The notes below the pieces were generated by a model. The model had not been told where the DNA came from. It saw only the letters and a program-made list of their open reading frames with translations, and searched no databases. From Prevotella sp. HJM029 (GTDB taxonomy: Bacteria > Bacteroidota > Bacteroidia > Bacteroidales > Bacteroidaceae), in contig NZ_KK082661.1 in the NCBI RefSeq assembly GCF_000599605.1, forward strand, positions 30,927 to 75,914: a stretch of 44,988 nucleotides of DNA. The letters run 5' to 3'. Of this stretch, positions 1-8,527 are shown piece after piece. The position numbers and the translations under genes were made by a program. Within the stretch, counting starts at the first letter, position 1. Every line of letters begins with the position of its first letter.

Positions 1-67
1 CAAGGATGAATGCCGTCCGTATCGCCTCGATGTTGTCCCGCAGCCGTTGTTTGCGGTTAAACGCCAT
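1..67 (-). CDS. N-terminus of a large CTn DNA methylase/helicase-like protein (partial)
   Basis: Only the first 22 or so codons lie in the window; they read MAFNRKQRLRDNIEAIR and continue past base 1. This start resembles what I remember of the very large N-6 DNA methylase/SNF2 helicase-like proteins that sit next to DUF1896 genes in Bacteroides conjugative transposons. The start codon (65-67) overlaps the stop of the DUF1896 gene by 11 bp, which indicates translational coupling in one operon. The family call rests on this short N-terminus and on context. Confidence 0.5.
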   Translation of the reverse strand, partial: MAFNRKQRLRDNIEAIRTAFIL

Positions 68-509
68 ATTCCCCGATATAAAGGACGGCGGCTCCCGTCA
101 GCTCCGTGTAGAGCAGGTCGTATTCGGGCGACAGGGCGAAATTGTCGTCCGAAAGGTCATAGGCGGAGAATACGTTGCCGACCGGCGGCAGCAACTTTCG
201 GATGAAGGCTTCGCGTTTCTTTCCCGGCACTTCGTCGGCAAACTCGTTTTCCACGACTTCGCGGAGGATGGCGTACTTGGAATAGCGAAGCCCCCGCAGG
301 AGCGTGTCCATCGCCAACTCCTGCGCCCCTTCGGGCGGATAGCCTTCGAGCCGCGCACGCTCATACGTTTCGGCGGCACGGTCGGCACGCTCCCGGATGA
401 AGGCATCGTCGGAAGCCTGTTCAAACCTGTTCGTGCGGAGGTAGTCCAGCAGGTACAGACCGTAATAGGAAAAGTCGGTCTGACCCTCGTTTTTCTTCTT
501 GTTGTTCAT
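57..509 (-). CDS. DUF1896 family protein of the conjugative transposon
   Basis: About 150 residues, soluble and acidic. The sequence starting MNNKKKNEGQTDFSYYGLYLLDYL and containing a D-DNFALSPEYDLLYTELTGA-type C-terminus matches the DUF1896 family, found almost only in Bacteroidetes conjugative transposons; its function is unknown. I chose the ATG at 507-509 because the family starts there; the 22 extra codons upstream are not family-like. It is transcribed toward the partial methylase/helicase gene and overlaps it. A TACCTTTG element at 662-669 on the same strand could be its promoter. Confidence 0.8.
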   Translation of the reverse strand: MNNKKKNEGQTDFSYYGLYLLDYLRTNRFEQASDDAFIRERADRAAETYERARLEGYPPEGAQELAMDTLLRGLRYSKYAILREVVENEFADEVPGKKREAFIRKLLPPVGNVFSAYDLSDDNFALSPEYDLLYTELTGAAVLYIGEYGV

Positions 510-661
510 TACTTTGGAATTTAGTGGATTGATAATGACGGGGATAGTCGTCTGAAAAGGAGAAAGAAAAGGCACTCGGTATCCCTCCGAGTGCCACCAC
601 TAAATCCAAAGTATGAGTGTAATCCGGTATCGAAGAACAATTCATTACTCTGAACAAGTGG

Positions 662-690
662 CAAAGGTAGTGCAAATCGAAGACAATACG
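662..690 (-). promoter_or_regulatory. Putative Bacteroidetes promoter for the DUF1896 gene
   Basis: On the minus strand TACCTTTG (662-669) fits the -7 consensus TAnnTTTG of the Bacteroidetes primary sigma factor. A clean -33 TTTG at the usual 19-21 bp spacing is not obvious, so this is a -7-only call. It would give a leader of about 150 nt before the ATG at 509. Confidence 0.4.
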
Positions 691-747
691 AAATAAACCC
701 GTTTATTTCTATTGTTGAGGTGCAGCCTACTTTCTCAAAAGTTAATA

Positions 748-2838
748 CTATTTCTTCCGTCCTGAAAATTTCCTGCTCGTGTTCCTTTCGGGGAACACGA
801 AAGTCGTGTTATAGTCCCCGTCAAAGGCGACTATGGCGTCGAAGCTCTTGCCCTGCTTGCTCTTGAAGCCTTTGAGCAGCTTCGTATGCCCGTCGGTGAG
901 CAGGTCTTTGATCTCGTCATCGGAAAGGGTGCGGTTCGCTTTCAGGCGGAACACGGGCAGCCCGCACTCCGCGTTGTCGCAGCGTACCACCTTGCCGTAG
1001 AACTGCATGCTGCCCGTCCCGCACTTGGGACACTTGCAGCCGGAATCCCTGCGGGCGAACAGTTTGTCGCACGAGAGCAGTTCGGAGGTGATTTCGCGTG
1101 TGTACGCCTCTATCTCCCTGCGGAAGGTTTCGGCGGGCATTTCCCCGCGCTCGATGCGTGCCAGATTCTTCTCCCATTCGCCCGTCATGGTTACGTCGGC
1201 GATGCGCATCGTCTTCACGACCGAATAGAGGGCAAGCCCTTTTTCAGTCGGCACAAGCGATTTCTTGCAGCGTTCCATGTAGCCGCGCTTGAAGAGCGTT
1301 TCGATAATCGCCGCACGGGTGGCGGGCGTGCCGATGCCGCAGTCCTTCAACGCCTGACGGAGTGCATCGTCCTCTATGTCCTTGCCCGCCGTTTCCATTG
1401 CCGACAACAGTGTCGCTTCTGTATGCAGCGGCTTGGGTTTGGTCTTTCCCTCCGTGATGGAGCAGCCTTTCAGCGTCAGCGTGTCGCCTTCCCGCCAATC
1501 GGGGATGGAGGTTTCTTCCTTGTCCTCCACGCTATAGACGGCACGCCATCCGGCTTGCCTGATGACGCTGCCTTTCACCGTGAACTCCACTCCGGCACAC
1601 TCCGCCGTGACGGTGGCGGTGTCCTTGACGCATTTTTCGGAGAAAGCCTCGATCATGCGTCCGGCAACCATCTGATAGACGGTGCTGTCCTCTTTGGAGA
1701 GGAATAGTGGCTTCTCGCCCGTGACGAGCAGGGCGTGGTGGTCCGTCACCTTGCCGCCGTCCACGCTTCTGCGTGTCGGGACGCATTTCGGCTGCACCTT
1801 GCCTTTCCATTCGGGCAAAGCCCCGATGAAGGCGAGCAGCTTGGGGATTTCGGCGAACACGTCTTCGGGTATGTAGCGGCTTCCGGTTCGCGGATAGGTG
1901 ATGAGCTTCTTCTCGTAAAGCTTCTGCGCGATTTCAAGCGTCTGTTCCGCCGTGAAGCCGTGCTTGGCGTTGGCTTCCTTCTGGAGCGTCGTCAGGTCGT
2001 ACAGCAGCGGTGTTTCCTCCGTCTTCTCCTTGCGTTCGGCTTTCGTGACGGTGGCTGTGCCTGCCGACTTCACCTTATTATATAGTTCCGTCGCAGGCTC
2101 TTTCTCTTTCCACTTTTCGGAAGAGGAAAACTTCACCGTTCCTTCATCGCAGCCGTCCGTTGCGATATGGAGCTGCCAGAAGGCTTCGGGCGTGAAGCGG
2201 CGGTTCTCCCAATAGCGTGCGCACACCATCGCCAACGTGGGTGTCTGCACCCGCCCGATGGAGTACGTGCCGTGTCCGGCGGCGATGGAGAGTGCCTGCG
2301 TGCCGTTGATGCCCACGAGCCAGTCTGATTCGCTCCGCGCTTTGGCGGCAAGATAGAGGTTGTCGTATTTGCCGCCCGCTTCGAGGTTGCGCAGTCCCTC
2401 GCGGATAGCCTTGTCGGTAAGCGAGCTTATCCAGAGGCGGACGAACGGGGTGGTGCATCCGGTATAATGGTAGAGGTAGCGGAAGATAAGCTCACCCTCG
2501 CGCCCTGCATCGGTCGCCACGATGATCTGTTCGCTTTCCTTGAATAGCCGGGCAACGGTCTTGATCTGCGCCACCACGCCGCTGTCGGGCTTGTAGCCCT
2601 TCTCCGTCTTTACCTGACGGGGGACGAGCGTGAAGGTGTCGGGAATGACGGGCAGATTGTCACGGACGAAACCGCGTATGCCGTAGCCGTCGGGCATGGC
2701 AAGCTGCACAAGGTGTCCGAACGCCCAAGTCACGGCGTAGCCGCCTCCCTCGAAATATCCTTCCTCTCTCTTTGTCGCGCCCACGATACGGGCGATCTCA
2801 CGTGCCACAGACGGCTTTTCTGCAATGATTGTCTTCAT
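748..2838 (-). CDS. exc: Topoisomerase III (Exc-like) of the CTnDOT excision operon
   Basis: A 696-residue type IA topoisomerase that relaxes or decatenates DNA through a tyrosyl intermediate. The Toprim domain is at the N-terminus (starting MKTIIAEKPSVAREIARIVG, with an ATDAGREGELIFR motif near residue 110), followed by the active-site region YPRTGSRYIPEDV near residue 315 and a C-terminal CPKC-type zinc motif near residue 610. The first gene order in this strand direction (two small HTH proteins, orf3, topoisomerase) is that of CTnDOT xis2c-xis2d-orf3-exc, in which Exc is a topoisomerase III needed for efficient excision in vivo. This makes it the element's own enzyme, not the housekeeping TopB. 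It ends the operon; about 60 nt separate it from orf3. Confidence 0.9.
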   Translation of the reverse strand: MKTIIAEKPSVAREIARIVGATKREEGYFEGGGYAVTWAFGHLVQLAMPDGYGIRGFVRDNLPVIPDTFTLVPRQVKTEKGYKPDSGVVAQIKTVARLFKESEQIIVATDAGREGELIFRYLYHYTGCTTPFVRLWISSLTDKAIREGLRNLEAGGKYDNLYLAAKARSESDWLVGINGTQALSIAAGHGTYSIGRVQTPTLAMVCARYWENRRFTPEAFWQLHIATDGCDEGTVKFSSSEKWKEKEPATELYNKVKSAGTATVTKAERKEKTEETPLLYDLTTLQKEANAKHGFTAEQTLEIAQKLYEKKLITYPRTGSRYIPEDVFAEIPKLLAFIGALPEWKGKVQPKCVPTRRSVDGGKVTDHHALLVTGEKPLFLSKEDSTVYQMVAGRMIEAFSEKCVKDTATVTAECAGVEFTVKGSVIRQAGWRAVYSVEDKEETSIPDWREGDTLTLKGCSITEGKTKPKPLHTEATLLSAMETAGKDIEDDALRQALKDCGIGTPATRAAIIETLFKRGYMERCKKSLVPTEKGLALYSVVKTMRIADVTMTGEWEKNLARIERGEMPAETFRREIEAYTREITSELLSCDKLFARRDSGCKCPKCGTGSMQFYGKVVRCDNAECGLPVFRLKANRTLSDDEIKDLLTDGHTKLLKGFKSKQGKSFDAIVAFDGDYNTTFVFPERNTSRKFSGRKK

Positions 2839-2897
2839 ATTCTTCTGTCGTTTTGAATTTTACAAATGTTACTTCGGATTTAGTGGCGGACACGGGA

Positions 2898-4475
2898 TTA
2901 CATCTTCATGCCCTTGTTGTTTCTTTTCTGCTGCTGTTGCTGTGCGGTGTCCTTCGGGGCGGTCTGTCCCTTCCGCAACGGCTCTTTCAGGTTCTTGGTA
3001 GCCTCGTTGGTCTTGCCCTCGCTGTTCACCGCCACCTGCGTGCGGCTCTCGTTGGAAGGGGCGACCTTCTGCGCGTTGTCGGGGTTGGTGTCGTAGCGGT
3101 ACGGGCGTCCCTTCTCCGGGTTGAACTTGATGTACATCGTGGCGTGGAAGCCCTGCTTGTCGGTCACGTTCTCTAATTTCACGGCTTTGCCAGCCACGTA
3201 GTCGGCTTTCTGCTGTTCGGTGAAGTCCACGCCGCTCCATTTGCTGATGGGGCGGATGCTGCCGTCGGCGTTCGTCCACGTGTTGCGGCGTTGCTCCTTG
3301 TTCGTGCCTCCGGCATTCTCCGTACCCTGCGCCTGTCCCTGTGCGGGGGTGTTCTTCGTTTCCTGCGTCCGGGCGGTACGGGGCGACCTGCCGGTTCCCG
3401 GCACGAACTCCACGCCGCGCTGCTCCACGTTCACTTGCAGGGTGGTGACGAACTTCCTGCCGTCCTTGCGCTCGATGAGCTTGTCGCGCACGGGCAGCCC
3501 GGCACGCAGCATGTCCTGCTCCTGCTTGGTGATTTCCGTCTTGCCGATGCGTTCCGGTATGCGCACCTTGTTCGTCGGGACATCCGTGATTTCGTTCGTC
3601 TTGCGGTCAATACTGACGAACGAGGGGATGATCTCGCCCGTTTCCCTGTCCACGAGGTCCACGACCCTGCCGAGGTTGCCTGTTTCGCGCAGGTTCTTCC
3701 GGTCGTCGTCGGAGAACTTGTGTTCCTTGTACTCGTCGAGCTTCTGCTCCTTGCGGATGAAGTGCGGCACAAGGCTGACATTGCCCTCGCCGTCCTTCTT
3801 GAAGGAGAGGCGGGCGTCCAGCTCGAAAGCCTCTCCGCCGAAATTGGGCGACACCCTCACCAAGTCGGACTTGCCGTAGTTGAGCATTCTGTTAAGGTCG
3901 CCCGACTTTTCAAGGTCGTCGCGCTTCACGCCCCATTTCTCCTCCAACTCCTGCCAGTTGATCTTGCTCTCGTCGATGGGCTGGTAGCCCCGGTTGCCCT
4001 GCGTCTGCTGCGGGCTTTCCTGATTCTGTTCGTTTTTCTGTTCCATCTCTTCCTGTTTTTTAGGTTCGTCATCTTGTTTCTGTTCCGGTTGTTCCTGCTT
4101 TTCGGCGGACTGCTCCTCCTGTACTTTCTTTTCGTAGCCGGAGGTGTCCACCTTGTGGGGCGCAAGCAGTTCCTTGTTGCCGTCGGGGTCTTTCAGCAAG
4201 TCCTTGATAACCTCCAGCAGCTTGTCGGCTTGGTCCGCCGCGACACGGTAGAAACCGAAGCGGCTGGGTTCCTTGCACTGCCGGAAGAAGTTCTTGAAGA
4301 AGTTGTCCAGCACGTCGCCGTGCCGGTCGAATTGCAGGAAACTCTGCGCGTTCTCCGCTTTCGCGGGGATGCGCTTGGGGGAGCCGTCGGCGTTCAGCCC
4401 GGCTACCACGCTGATTTCGCCCGTCTTCTCGTCACGGACAACCAGCACGTCCTTTTCGTCTTTTTTCTTTGCCAT
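2898..4475 (-). CDS. CTnDOT Orf3-like protein (DUF4099/DUF3945)
   Basis: A 525-residue hydrophilic protein. The N-terminal part (MAKKKDEKDVLVVRDEKTG, about residues 1-130) resembles DUF4099. A Gln/Glu/Lys-rich linker at about 135-185 is probably disordered, and residues about 190-480 contain two DUF3945-like repeats with the signature DVPTNKVRIPERIGKTEI. The C-terminus is basic and Gln-rich. The family is confined to Bacteroidetes conjugative transposons, and the gene sits exactly where CTnDOT has orf3, between xis2d and exc. Its biochemical role is unknown; in CTnDOT it is transcribed with the excision genes. There are 20 bp between it and the upstream HTH gene, consistent with co-transcription. 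Confidence 0.8.
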   Translation of the reverse strand: MAKKKDEKDVLVVRDEKTGEISVVAGLNADGSPKRIPAKAENAQSFLQFDRHGDVLDNFFKNFFRQCKEPSRFGFYRVAADQADKLLEVIKDLLKDPDGNKELLAPHKVDTSGYEKKVQEEQSAEKQEQPEQKQDDEPKKQEEMEQKNEQNQESPQQTQGNRGYQPIDESKINWQELEEKWGVKRDDLEKSGDLNRMLNYGKSDLVRVSPNFGGEAFELDARLSFKKDGEGNVSLVPHFIRKEQKLDEYKEHKFSDDDRKNLRETGNLGRVVDLVDRETGEIIPSFVSIDRKTNEITDVPTNKVRIPERIGKTEITKQEQDMLRAGLPVRDKLIERKDGRKFVTTLQVNVEQRGVEFVPGTGRSPRTARTQETKNTPAQGQAQGTENAGGTNKEQRRNTWTNADGSIRPISKWSGVDFTEQQKADYVAGKAVKLENVTDKQGFHATMYIKFNPEKGRPYRYDTNPDNAQKVAPSNESRTQVAVNSEGKTNEATKNLKEPLRKGQTAPKDTAQQQQQKRNNKGMKM

Positions 4476-4494
4476 CTGAAAAATGTTTTAATGG

Positions 4495-4845
4495 TTATTT
4501 TTGAAAGAAATTATGGATACGGGCCTTGTAGAAGGCTATATCTTCCTTGCGGAAGTCCTTTACATGTTCGGAGAGGAACGTCAGCACGTCCGCCTCGCTG
4601 TAATAGGTCTTTTTGCCGAGCGTCTTGTAAGGCAGCGCGCCGATGCTGCGGTAGCGTTGCAGGGTGCGCTTGCTGATTTGGAGCAGCATGCACAGGTCTT
4701 GGTTGTCGAAAAGCCTGATCCCGTTCATCGGGTTCGGGGCTTTGCCGGACGGCTGCATGGAGAGCAGCATCTCGTCCTGACGGTCGAGCCGTTCCATCAC
4801 CTTCTGCATCCAGTTCTCGAAATTGTTGCGGGTAAGCAGTTCCAT
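4495..4845 (-). CDS. xis2d: Xis2d-like recombination directionality factor / HTH protein
   Basis: A 116-residue protein with a MerR-like winged HTH at about residues 45-95 (motif DLCMLLQISKRTLQRYRSIGALPYKTLGKKTYY). Members of this excisionase-type family bind and bend DNA at attachment ends. Position and partner suggest the CTnDOT Xis2d role: helping IntDOT excise the element and activating transfer genes. The gene lies 3 bp downstream of the xis2c-like gene and 20 bp upstream of orf3, so it is in one operon with them. The symbol is assigned by synteny; I could not align to the reference. Confidence 0.7.
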   Translation of the reverse strand: MELLTRNNFENWMQKVMERLDRQDEMLLSMQPSGKAPNPMNGIRLFDNQDLCMLLQISKRTLQRYRSIGALPYKTLGKKTYYSEADVLTFLSEHVKDFRKEDIAFYKARIHNFFQK

Positions 4846-4848
4846 GTC

Positions 4849-5205
4849 CTACGTCCTCCTTCCTTTGGGTCTGCCGCCCGTGCGCAGCGTGTGGTTGCGT
4901 TTCAGCTGTTCCGGTGTCGCGGCTTCGCCCGTGACGGTGCTGTCTTCGAGCAGGCGGTCTATTTCAGACTGCCGGTAGCGGCACTTGCCGCGCAGCACGA
5001 CATAGGCGATGCGCTGTTCGCTGCGCATGCGCTGGAGGGTGCGGCAACTCACGTTCAGCAGGTGCGCCGCCTCGCGGGTGGTGAGCAGCCTGTCGGGGGA
5101 TTCTTCCTTCCTACCGCCGGAAACGGCACGCACGTGTGCCGCTATCTCGGCTATCTGTTCCGTCAATGCGGTGAAGGCGGAACTTTCCATCGTTATCACT
5201 TTCAT
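4849..5205 (-). CDS. xis2c: Xis2c-like recombination directionality factor / HTH protein
   Basis: About 118 residues when started at the ATG at 5203-5205 (MKVITMESSAFTALTEQ); the 78 codons further upstream are non-family leader. The protein has an HTH_17-type winged helix (LLTTREAAHLLNVSCRTLQRMRSEQRIAYVVLRGKCRYRQSEIDRLL). It is the first gene of the excision operon, matching CTnDOT xis2c. The roughly 230-bp leader upstream is where CTnDOT carries regulated excision promoter and attenuator sequences. The short hairpins around 5355-5400 may belong to such control, but I cannot show it. Confidence 0.7.
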   Translation of the reverse strand: MKVITMESSAFTALTEQIAEIAAHVRAVSGGRKEESPDRLLTTREAAHLLNVSCRTLQRMRSEQRIAYVVLRGKCRYRQSEIDRLLEDSTVTGEAATPEQLKRNHTLRTGGRPKGRRT

Positions 5206-5440
5206 ATTCAGTCCTTTCTTTTGGTTTATTTGCATGAACATAGGCTGCGCCTCGGCATACCGTTCAAGCGAGCTTGACGTGCTGCGCTCGGCTTGCGCTA
5301 TGTTTCTGCGACAAAATTCGGCAATAAACCAAAGGGGCTTTAACAGCTCACTACGTGGCTCACGTAAGATTTTTACGGATAATGGCTCCGTAACCCGGAC
5401 AGACGACGCAACAAGCTGCCTTTTAGTGGGAAACGGCACG

Positions 5441-5466
5441 TGTTCAAGGCGGCTTCGTTACCTTTG
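5441..5466 (+). promoter_or_regulatory. Putative promoter of the rightward HTH genes
   Basis: TACCTTTG at 5459-5466 matches the -7 consensus TAnnTTTG; the TTC at 5442 is a weak -33. It lies 26 bp before the ATG at 5492, in the divergent intergenic region shared with the excision operon. Confidence 0.45.
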
Positions 5467-5491
5467 CGGCAAACTCTGAAATGTTTTGCTT

Positions 5492-5785
5492 ATGGAAATA
5501 GTATCTATCGAGAAAAAGACCTTCGAGATGATGGTGGCGTCCTTCAACGCCCTCGCGGAGAAGGTAGCCGCCCTGAGGCGCAGGAGCGACGGCGGGCGGA
5601 TGGAAAGGTGGCTCACGGGCGAGGAGGTCTGCGGGCAGTTGAGGATCAGCCCGCGCACGTTGCAGACCTTGCGTGACAGGCGGCTTATCGGCTACTCGCA
5701 GATTAACCGCAGGTTCTATTACAAGCCGGAGGAGGTCAAAAAGCTCATTCCGCTTGTCGGCACGCTCTATCCCTGCGGGAAATGA
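5492..5785 (+). CDS. Small HTH (excisionase-family) protein
   Basis: About 97 residues starting MEIVSIEKKTFEMMV. After a short helical N-terminus with a basic patch (RRRSDGGR), residues about 40-85 form an HTH_17 winged helix (LTGEEVCGQLRISPRTLQTLRDRRLIGYSQINRRFYYKPEEV). It is divergent from the excision operon and followed after 36 bp by a second protein of the same family. Such paired regulators are common near the integrase end of CTnDOT-type elements, but their individual functions are not known. The ATG at 5492 is preferred over an in-frame TTG at 5486. Confidence 0.8.
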   Translation: MEIVSIEKKTFEMMVASFNALAEKVAALRRRSDGGRMERWLTGEEVCGQLRISPRTLQTLRDRRLIGYSQINRRFYYKPEEVKKLIPLVGTLYPCGK

Positions 5786-5821
5786 TTTGATTTTTATTAT
5801 TCACAACCCACTGAATCCGAA

Positions 5822-6130
5822 ATGATGATGAACGAGAACAATGAAGTGTTTACAATGGAGGACGAGCCGCTTGCCTCCGTCGTGCAGAACATGCGCAAAG
5901 GCTCGAAATGGCTCTCCGCCTTTCTGGAAAGTTACCGCCCGCCGTTGGACGGGGAACGTTACCTGACGGACAGGGAGGTGGCGGAACTGCTCCGTGTCAG
6001 CCGCCGCACCTTGCAGGAGTACCGCAACAACAGGGTGCTGCCCTTTATCCTTTTGGGAGGGAAGGTGCTTTACCCCGAATCGGGGTTGCGTGAGCTGCTG
6101 GAGGCGAACTACCGCAAGCCGATGGAATAA
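5822..6130 (+). CDS. Small HTH (excisionase-family) protein
   Basis: Up to 102 residues. Three consecutive ATG codons (5822, 5825, 5828) make the exact start uncertain. The HTH_17 domain lies at about residues 45-95 (YLTDREVAELLRVSRRTLQEYRNNRVLPF). It is the second member of a likely bicistronic unit with the gene at 5492, and a strong inverted-repeat terminator follows at 6146-6192. It is probably a DNA-binding accessory or regulator of the transposon; the target is unknown. Confidence 0.8.
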   Translation: MMMNENNEVFTMEDEPLASVVQNMRKGSKWLSAFLESYRPPLDGERYLTDREVAELLRVSRRTLQEYRNNRVLPFILLGGKVLYPESGLRELLEANYRKPME

Positions 6131-6145
6131 GGCGGCTGCATGAAA

Positions 6146-6192
6146 AAAAAGGAAACGGGCAACTCCTTCACGGGGCTGTCCGTTTCCTTTTT
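6146..6192. terminator. Bidirectional intrinsic terminator
   Basis: A perfect 13-bp inverted repeat, AAAAAGGAAACGG (6146-6158) and CCGTTTCCTTTTT (6180-6192), lies between two convergent genes. The A and T tracts at both ends let it work in both directions. Confidence 0.8.
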
Positions 6193-6221
6193 ATTCTTAT
6201 TATTATATGTCTTCTGCGTTT

Positions 6222-6584
6222 TCAGCAATACCCGGCTTTTCCGTTCTGTATGAACATCACGTATGCCTGCCGCTTTTCCTTCGAGAGTGCTTTCTCTACC
6301 AGCCACGTGCGGAACACGTGTGCATGGTAGGTGTTCAGCCGGAAGGCAACGGGGATGATGATTTCAAGCGAGTAAACATCCGCGTGCAGCCCGTTTTCAA
6401 GCCGCATGTAGCGGCACACCTCGTAGTCGTTCAGCACGTCCGGCTTGCGGACGGCTCTGATGGCGGCGTTCACAGCCGGGACGCCCGTGTGGAACAGTCC
6501 GGCGATTTCTGTGGCGGTCATCCATATCTCGTTACCGGTTACGCTGACCGTGTTGTCCTCTATGATGATGGTTCCTCGTGTCAT
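6222..6584 (-). CDS. RhuM-like protein
   Basis: A 120-residue protein starting MTRGTIIIEDNTVSVTGNEIWMTATEIAGLF, continuing with a predicted HTH (TGVPAVNAAIRAV) and a core DVYSLEIIIPVAFRLNTYHAHVFRTWLVEKAL. This layout resembles the N-terminal half of RhuM/Fic-associated virulence proteins, which have a Bro/KilA-N-like DNA-binding fold, but here it is much shorter. It lies 13 bp downstream of the integrase gene on the same strand and is probably co-transcribed with it. Its function in the transposon is unknown. Confidence 0.6.
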   Translation of the reverse strand: MTRGTIIIEDNTVSVTGNEIWMTATEIAGLFHTGVPAVNAAIRAVRKPDVLNDYEVCRYMRLENGLHADVYSLEIIIPVAFRLNTYHAHVFRTWLVEKALSKEKRQAYVMFIQNGKAGYC

Positions 6585-6597
6585 GGCTTCTCTGTTT

Positions 6598-7833
6598 TTA
6601 GATGGTGCAACATGAAAATTCCTCGATGCCGTTCAACCTTGCGGCAAGGTTCTCCATGTCTTGGTTGAGCTTCTCTTTGGTGATTTTCGCGTATATCTGC
6701 GTCGTCTTTATGCTCTTGTGTCCCAGCATGGAACTCACCGTTTCGATGGGTACGCCGTTGGAGAGGAACACCGTCGTGGCTGCCGTGTGGCGGCTCTGAT
6801 GCCACGTGATATGCTTGGTGATACCGCAACGCTTGGCGACGGAACGGATTCCGGCAAGGCACGTGTTGTAGTGGGGAACGGGGAAAATCCTGCCGTTCCC
6901 GCACAGACCCCGGTATTTGTCGATGATGCGCTTTGCGATGTCGAGCAGGCGGATATTGGACACCACGCCCGTCTTCTGGCGGTTGATGTTTATCCACTCG
7001 TGTTCGTCGAAGTAGGTATGGATGTTCTCTTCCGTCAGGTTGCGCATGTCGGCGAACGACAAGCCCGTGAAGGCGCAGAACAGGTAGAGGTCGCGGTAAA
7101 GCTCCTGCTTGGCGTTTTTCAGCCTGCCCTCCATCAGCAGCCGGATTTCCTCTTTCGTCAGGAAACTGCGTGTCGTTTCCTCCTTCTTGATTTCATACTC
7201 CCGGAACGGGTCGCGTGTGAGCCACTCGTTGTTGATGGCGATGAACACCATCGTCCGCAAGGGGCAGACATACAGCCACACGGTATTGGTGCAGCAGTGC
7301 TTGTCCGTGCGTAGGAACATCTCGAAGTCGGAGATGAAAGCGGGCGTAAGCTCTTTCAGCGCGATGTCCTTCACGCGGTAGCGGATGGTGAGGAATTCTT
7401 GCAGGTGCTTGTAAACGGTCTTGTACTTCAGGAGCGTGCCTTTGGCTTTCATGCCAGCCTCCACCTGTTTCTCGTAGTCCTCGTTGTGCTGGCGGAACAC
7501 CTGCATCAGCGTGTGGTAGCGGTGTTCCAGTCCGAGAAAGGCGTTCTTGACCTTCTCCGCCGTGACGAAATTGTCACGCTCCATGATTTCCTGATAATGT
7601 CTGTTGATGCGCACACGCATCTTGTCGAGCATGCGGTTCGTTTCGAGTGCCGCCGTGCTTCTGCCCGTGACACGTCCCCCTTTGGTGTCCCACAGCTTGG
7701 GATCGACGGTCAGTTTGCAACTGAACTGCGTCTGGCTGCCGTCCACCGTGATGCGTCCCATGACGGGTACTGTCCCGTCCTTTTTCACTACCTGACGTTT
7801 GAGGTAGTAGATTACTGAAAATGTACTCTTCAT
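6598..7833 (-). CDS. intDOT: IntDOT-type tyrosine integrase
   Basis: A tyrosine recombinase of 411 residues when started at the ATG at 7831-7833 (MKSTFSVIYYLKRQ); the longer frame to 7950 lies in the att region. Catalytic residues are Lys287, His345, Arg348 (WHQSRH), the GHKS box at 371-374 and the Tyr381 nucleophile. The usual first catalytic Arg is replaced by Ser259 (TGLSFADM), the known hallmark of IntDOT. The length and the residue numbers agree exactly with IntDOT as I know it. It catalyses integration and excision at GTAnnTTTGC-like sites with 7-bp staggered cuts and tolerance for non-homology in the overlap. The transposon end is about 320 bp upstream at GTAACTTTG. Confidence 0.93.
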   Translation of the reverse strand: MKSTFSVIYYLKRQVVKKDGTVPVMGRITVDGSQTQFSCKLTVDPKLWDTKGGRVTGRSTAALETNRMLDKMRVRINRHYQEIMERDNFVTAEKVKNAFLGLEHRYHTLMQVFRQHNEDYEKQVEAGMKAKGTLLKYKTVYKHLQEFLTIRYRVKDIALKELTPAFISDFEMFLRTDKHCCTNTVWLYVCPLRTMVFIAINNEWLTRDPFREYEIKKEETTRSFLTKEEIRLLMEGRLKNAKQELYRDLYLFCAFTGLSFADMRNLTEENIHTYFDEHEWININRQKTGVVSNIRLLDIAKRIIDKYRGLCGNGRIFPVPHYNTCLAGIRSVAKRCGITKHITWHQSRHTAATTVFLSNGVPIETVSSMLGHKSIKTTQIYAKITKEKLNQDMENLAARLNGIEEFSCCTI

Positions 7834-8162
7834 CGTCCTTAATTTTTTTAGGTTCAAAATTAGTCGGTGAAGAGTCCGTCGCCGGTACGCAAAACGGGGA
7901 GGAACGGCGCAATCTTTTTCCGTAACCGGATTTGTTGCGTGGGTTGTCAATAACTCACTAATCCTTAACGCCTTGTTTCGTTATCCGTGTCCGTTTGTCG
8001 CCTTTTCGGGCATGGTTACGGACAAGTAACGTAGCGGCGTCCTGATTTGGCTTTAGGGGTGATTGCGATGGCTTCACGAATAATCGGAAGCACAACTGAA
8101 ACCCTTGTAACTCAATTCTATCACTATATCTTTCCGCATTTCACTTTTTTGTAGTAACTTTG
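7834..8162. other. Integrase-proximal end and attachment site of the CTnDOT-family transposon
   Basis: This 330-bp stretch has no gene. It runs from the integrase start to the core GTAACTTTG at 8154-8162, which fits the first nine bases of the IntDOT core GTAnnTTTGC. Immediately after it the reading frame of an interrupted AAA+ ATPase begins and base composition drops sharply. Arm-type sites should lie within it, but I could not define them by eye. Confidence 0.7.
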
Positions 8163-8527
8163 TGTCATCAATATTACAGTTGTTTGATTTCATCAGTCAA
8201 GACACAATCATCATAGCTGCTACTAATCAATTACAGATGATTGACGAAGCACTTATTAGGAGATTTGATTTGACAATTAAAATAGATTTGCCAACCCCCA
8301 TACAGGTGCATTCCCTTGTTCAATATACGATTAAAGATCGGTTCAAATTTGACAATGAAAAGGCTAAAGAGGAAATTATTAACAAAGAATGCAACAATTT
8401 ATCCTACTACGTTATTAAACAAGCCTTGCTTAATGCTATTAAGCGGAATGTATTAGATGGATATGATAACAATGTTATCCGAACAGATATTTGGAAAAAA
8501 CTCTTACACGACAAAAGGATTGGTTAA
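8160..8527 (+). pseudogene. 3' fragment of an AAA+ ATPase gene cut by the transposon
   Basis: About 120 codons remain. They begin in the middle of an AAA+ module: DTIIIAATN is the sensor-1 strand and IDEALIRRFDLTIKIDLPT is the typical second region of homology with arginine-finger-like RR; a helical lid follows. The Walker A and B motifs are missing. The frame stays open across the attachment core GTAACTTTG, so the 5' half should lie at the other end of the transposon, outside the window. It faces the subtilase gene, and the two stop codons flank a shared terminator. AAA+ plus subtilisin-like protease is the composition of IetAS-type phage defence; here the ATPase is inactive in this copy. 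Confidence 0.75.

Noticed and set aside
886-1707. Long open frame opposite to the topoisomerase gene
   Set aside because: Antisense shadow of a GC-rich gene with clear topoisomerase motifs; the same holds for 3291-4676 opposite orf3 and 38447-39211 opposite the transglutaminase-like gene.
748-2838. Chromosomal housekeeping topB
   Set aside because: Gene order with two HTH genes and orf3, and location inside the CTnDOT-family element, identify the transposon's Exc enzyme.
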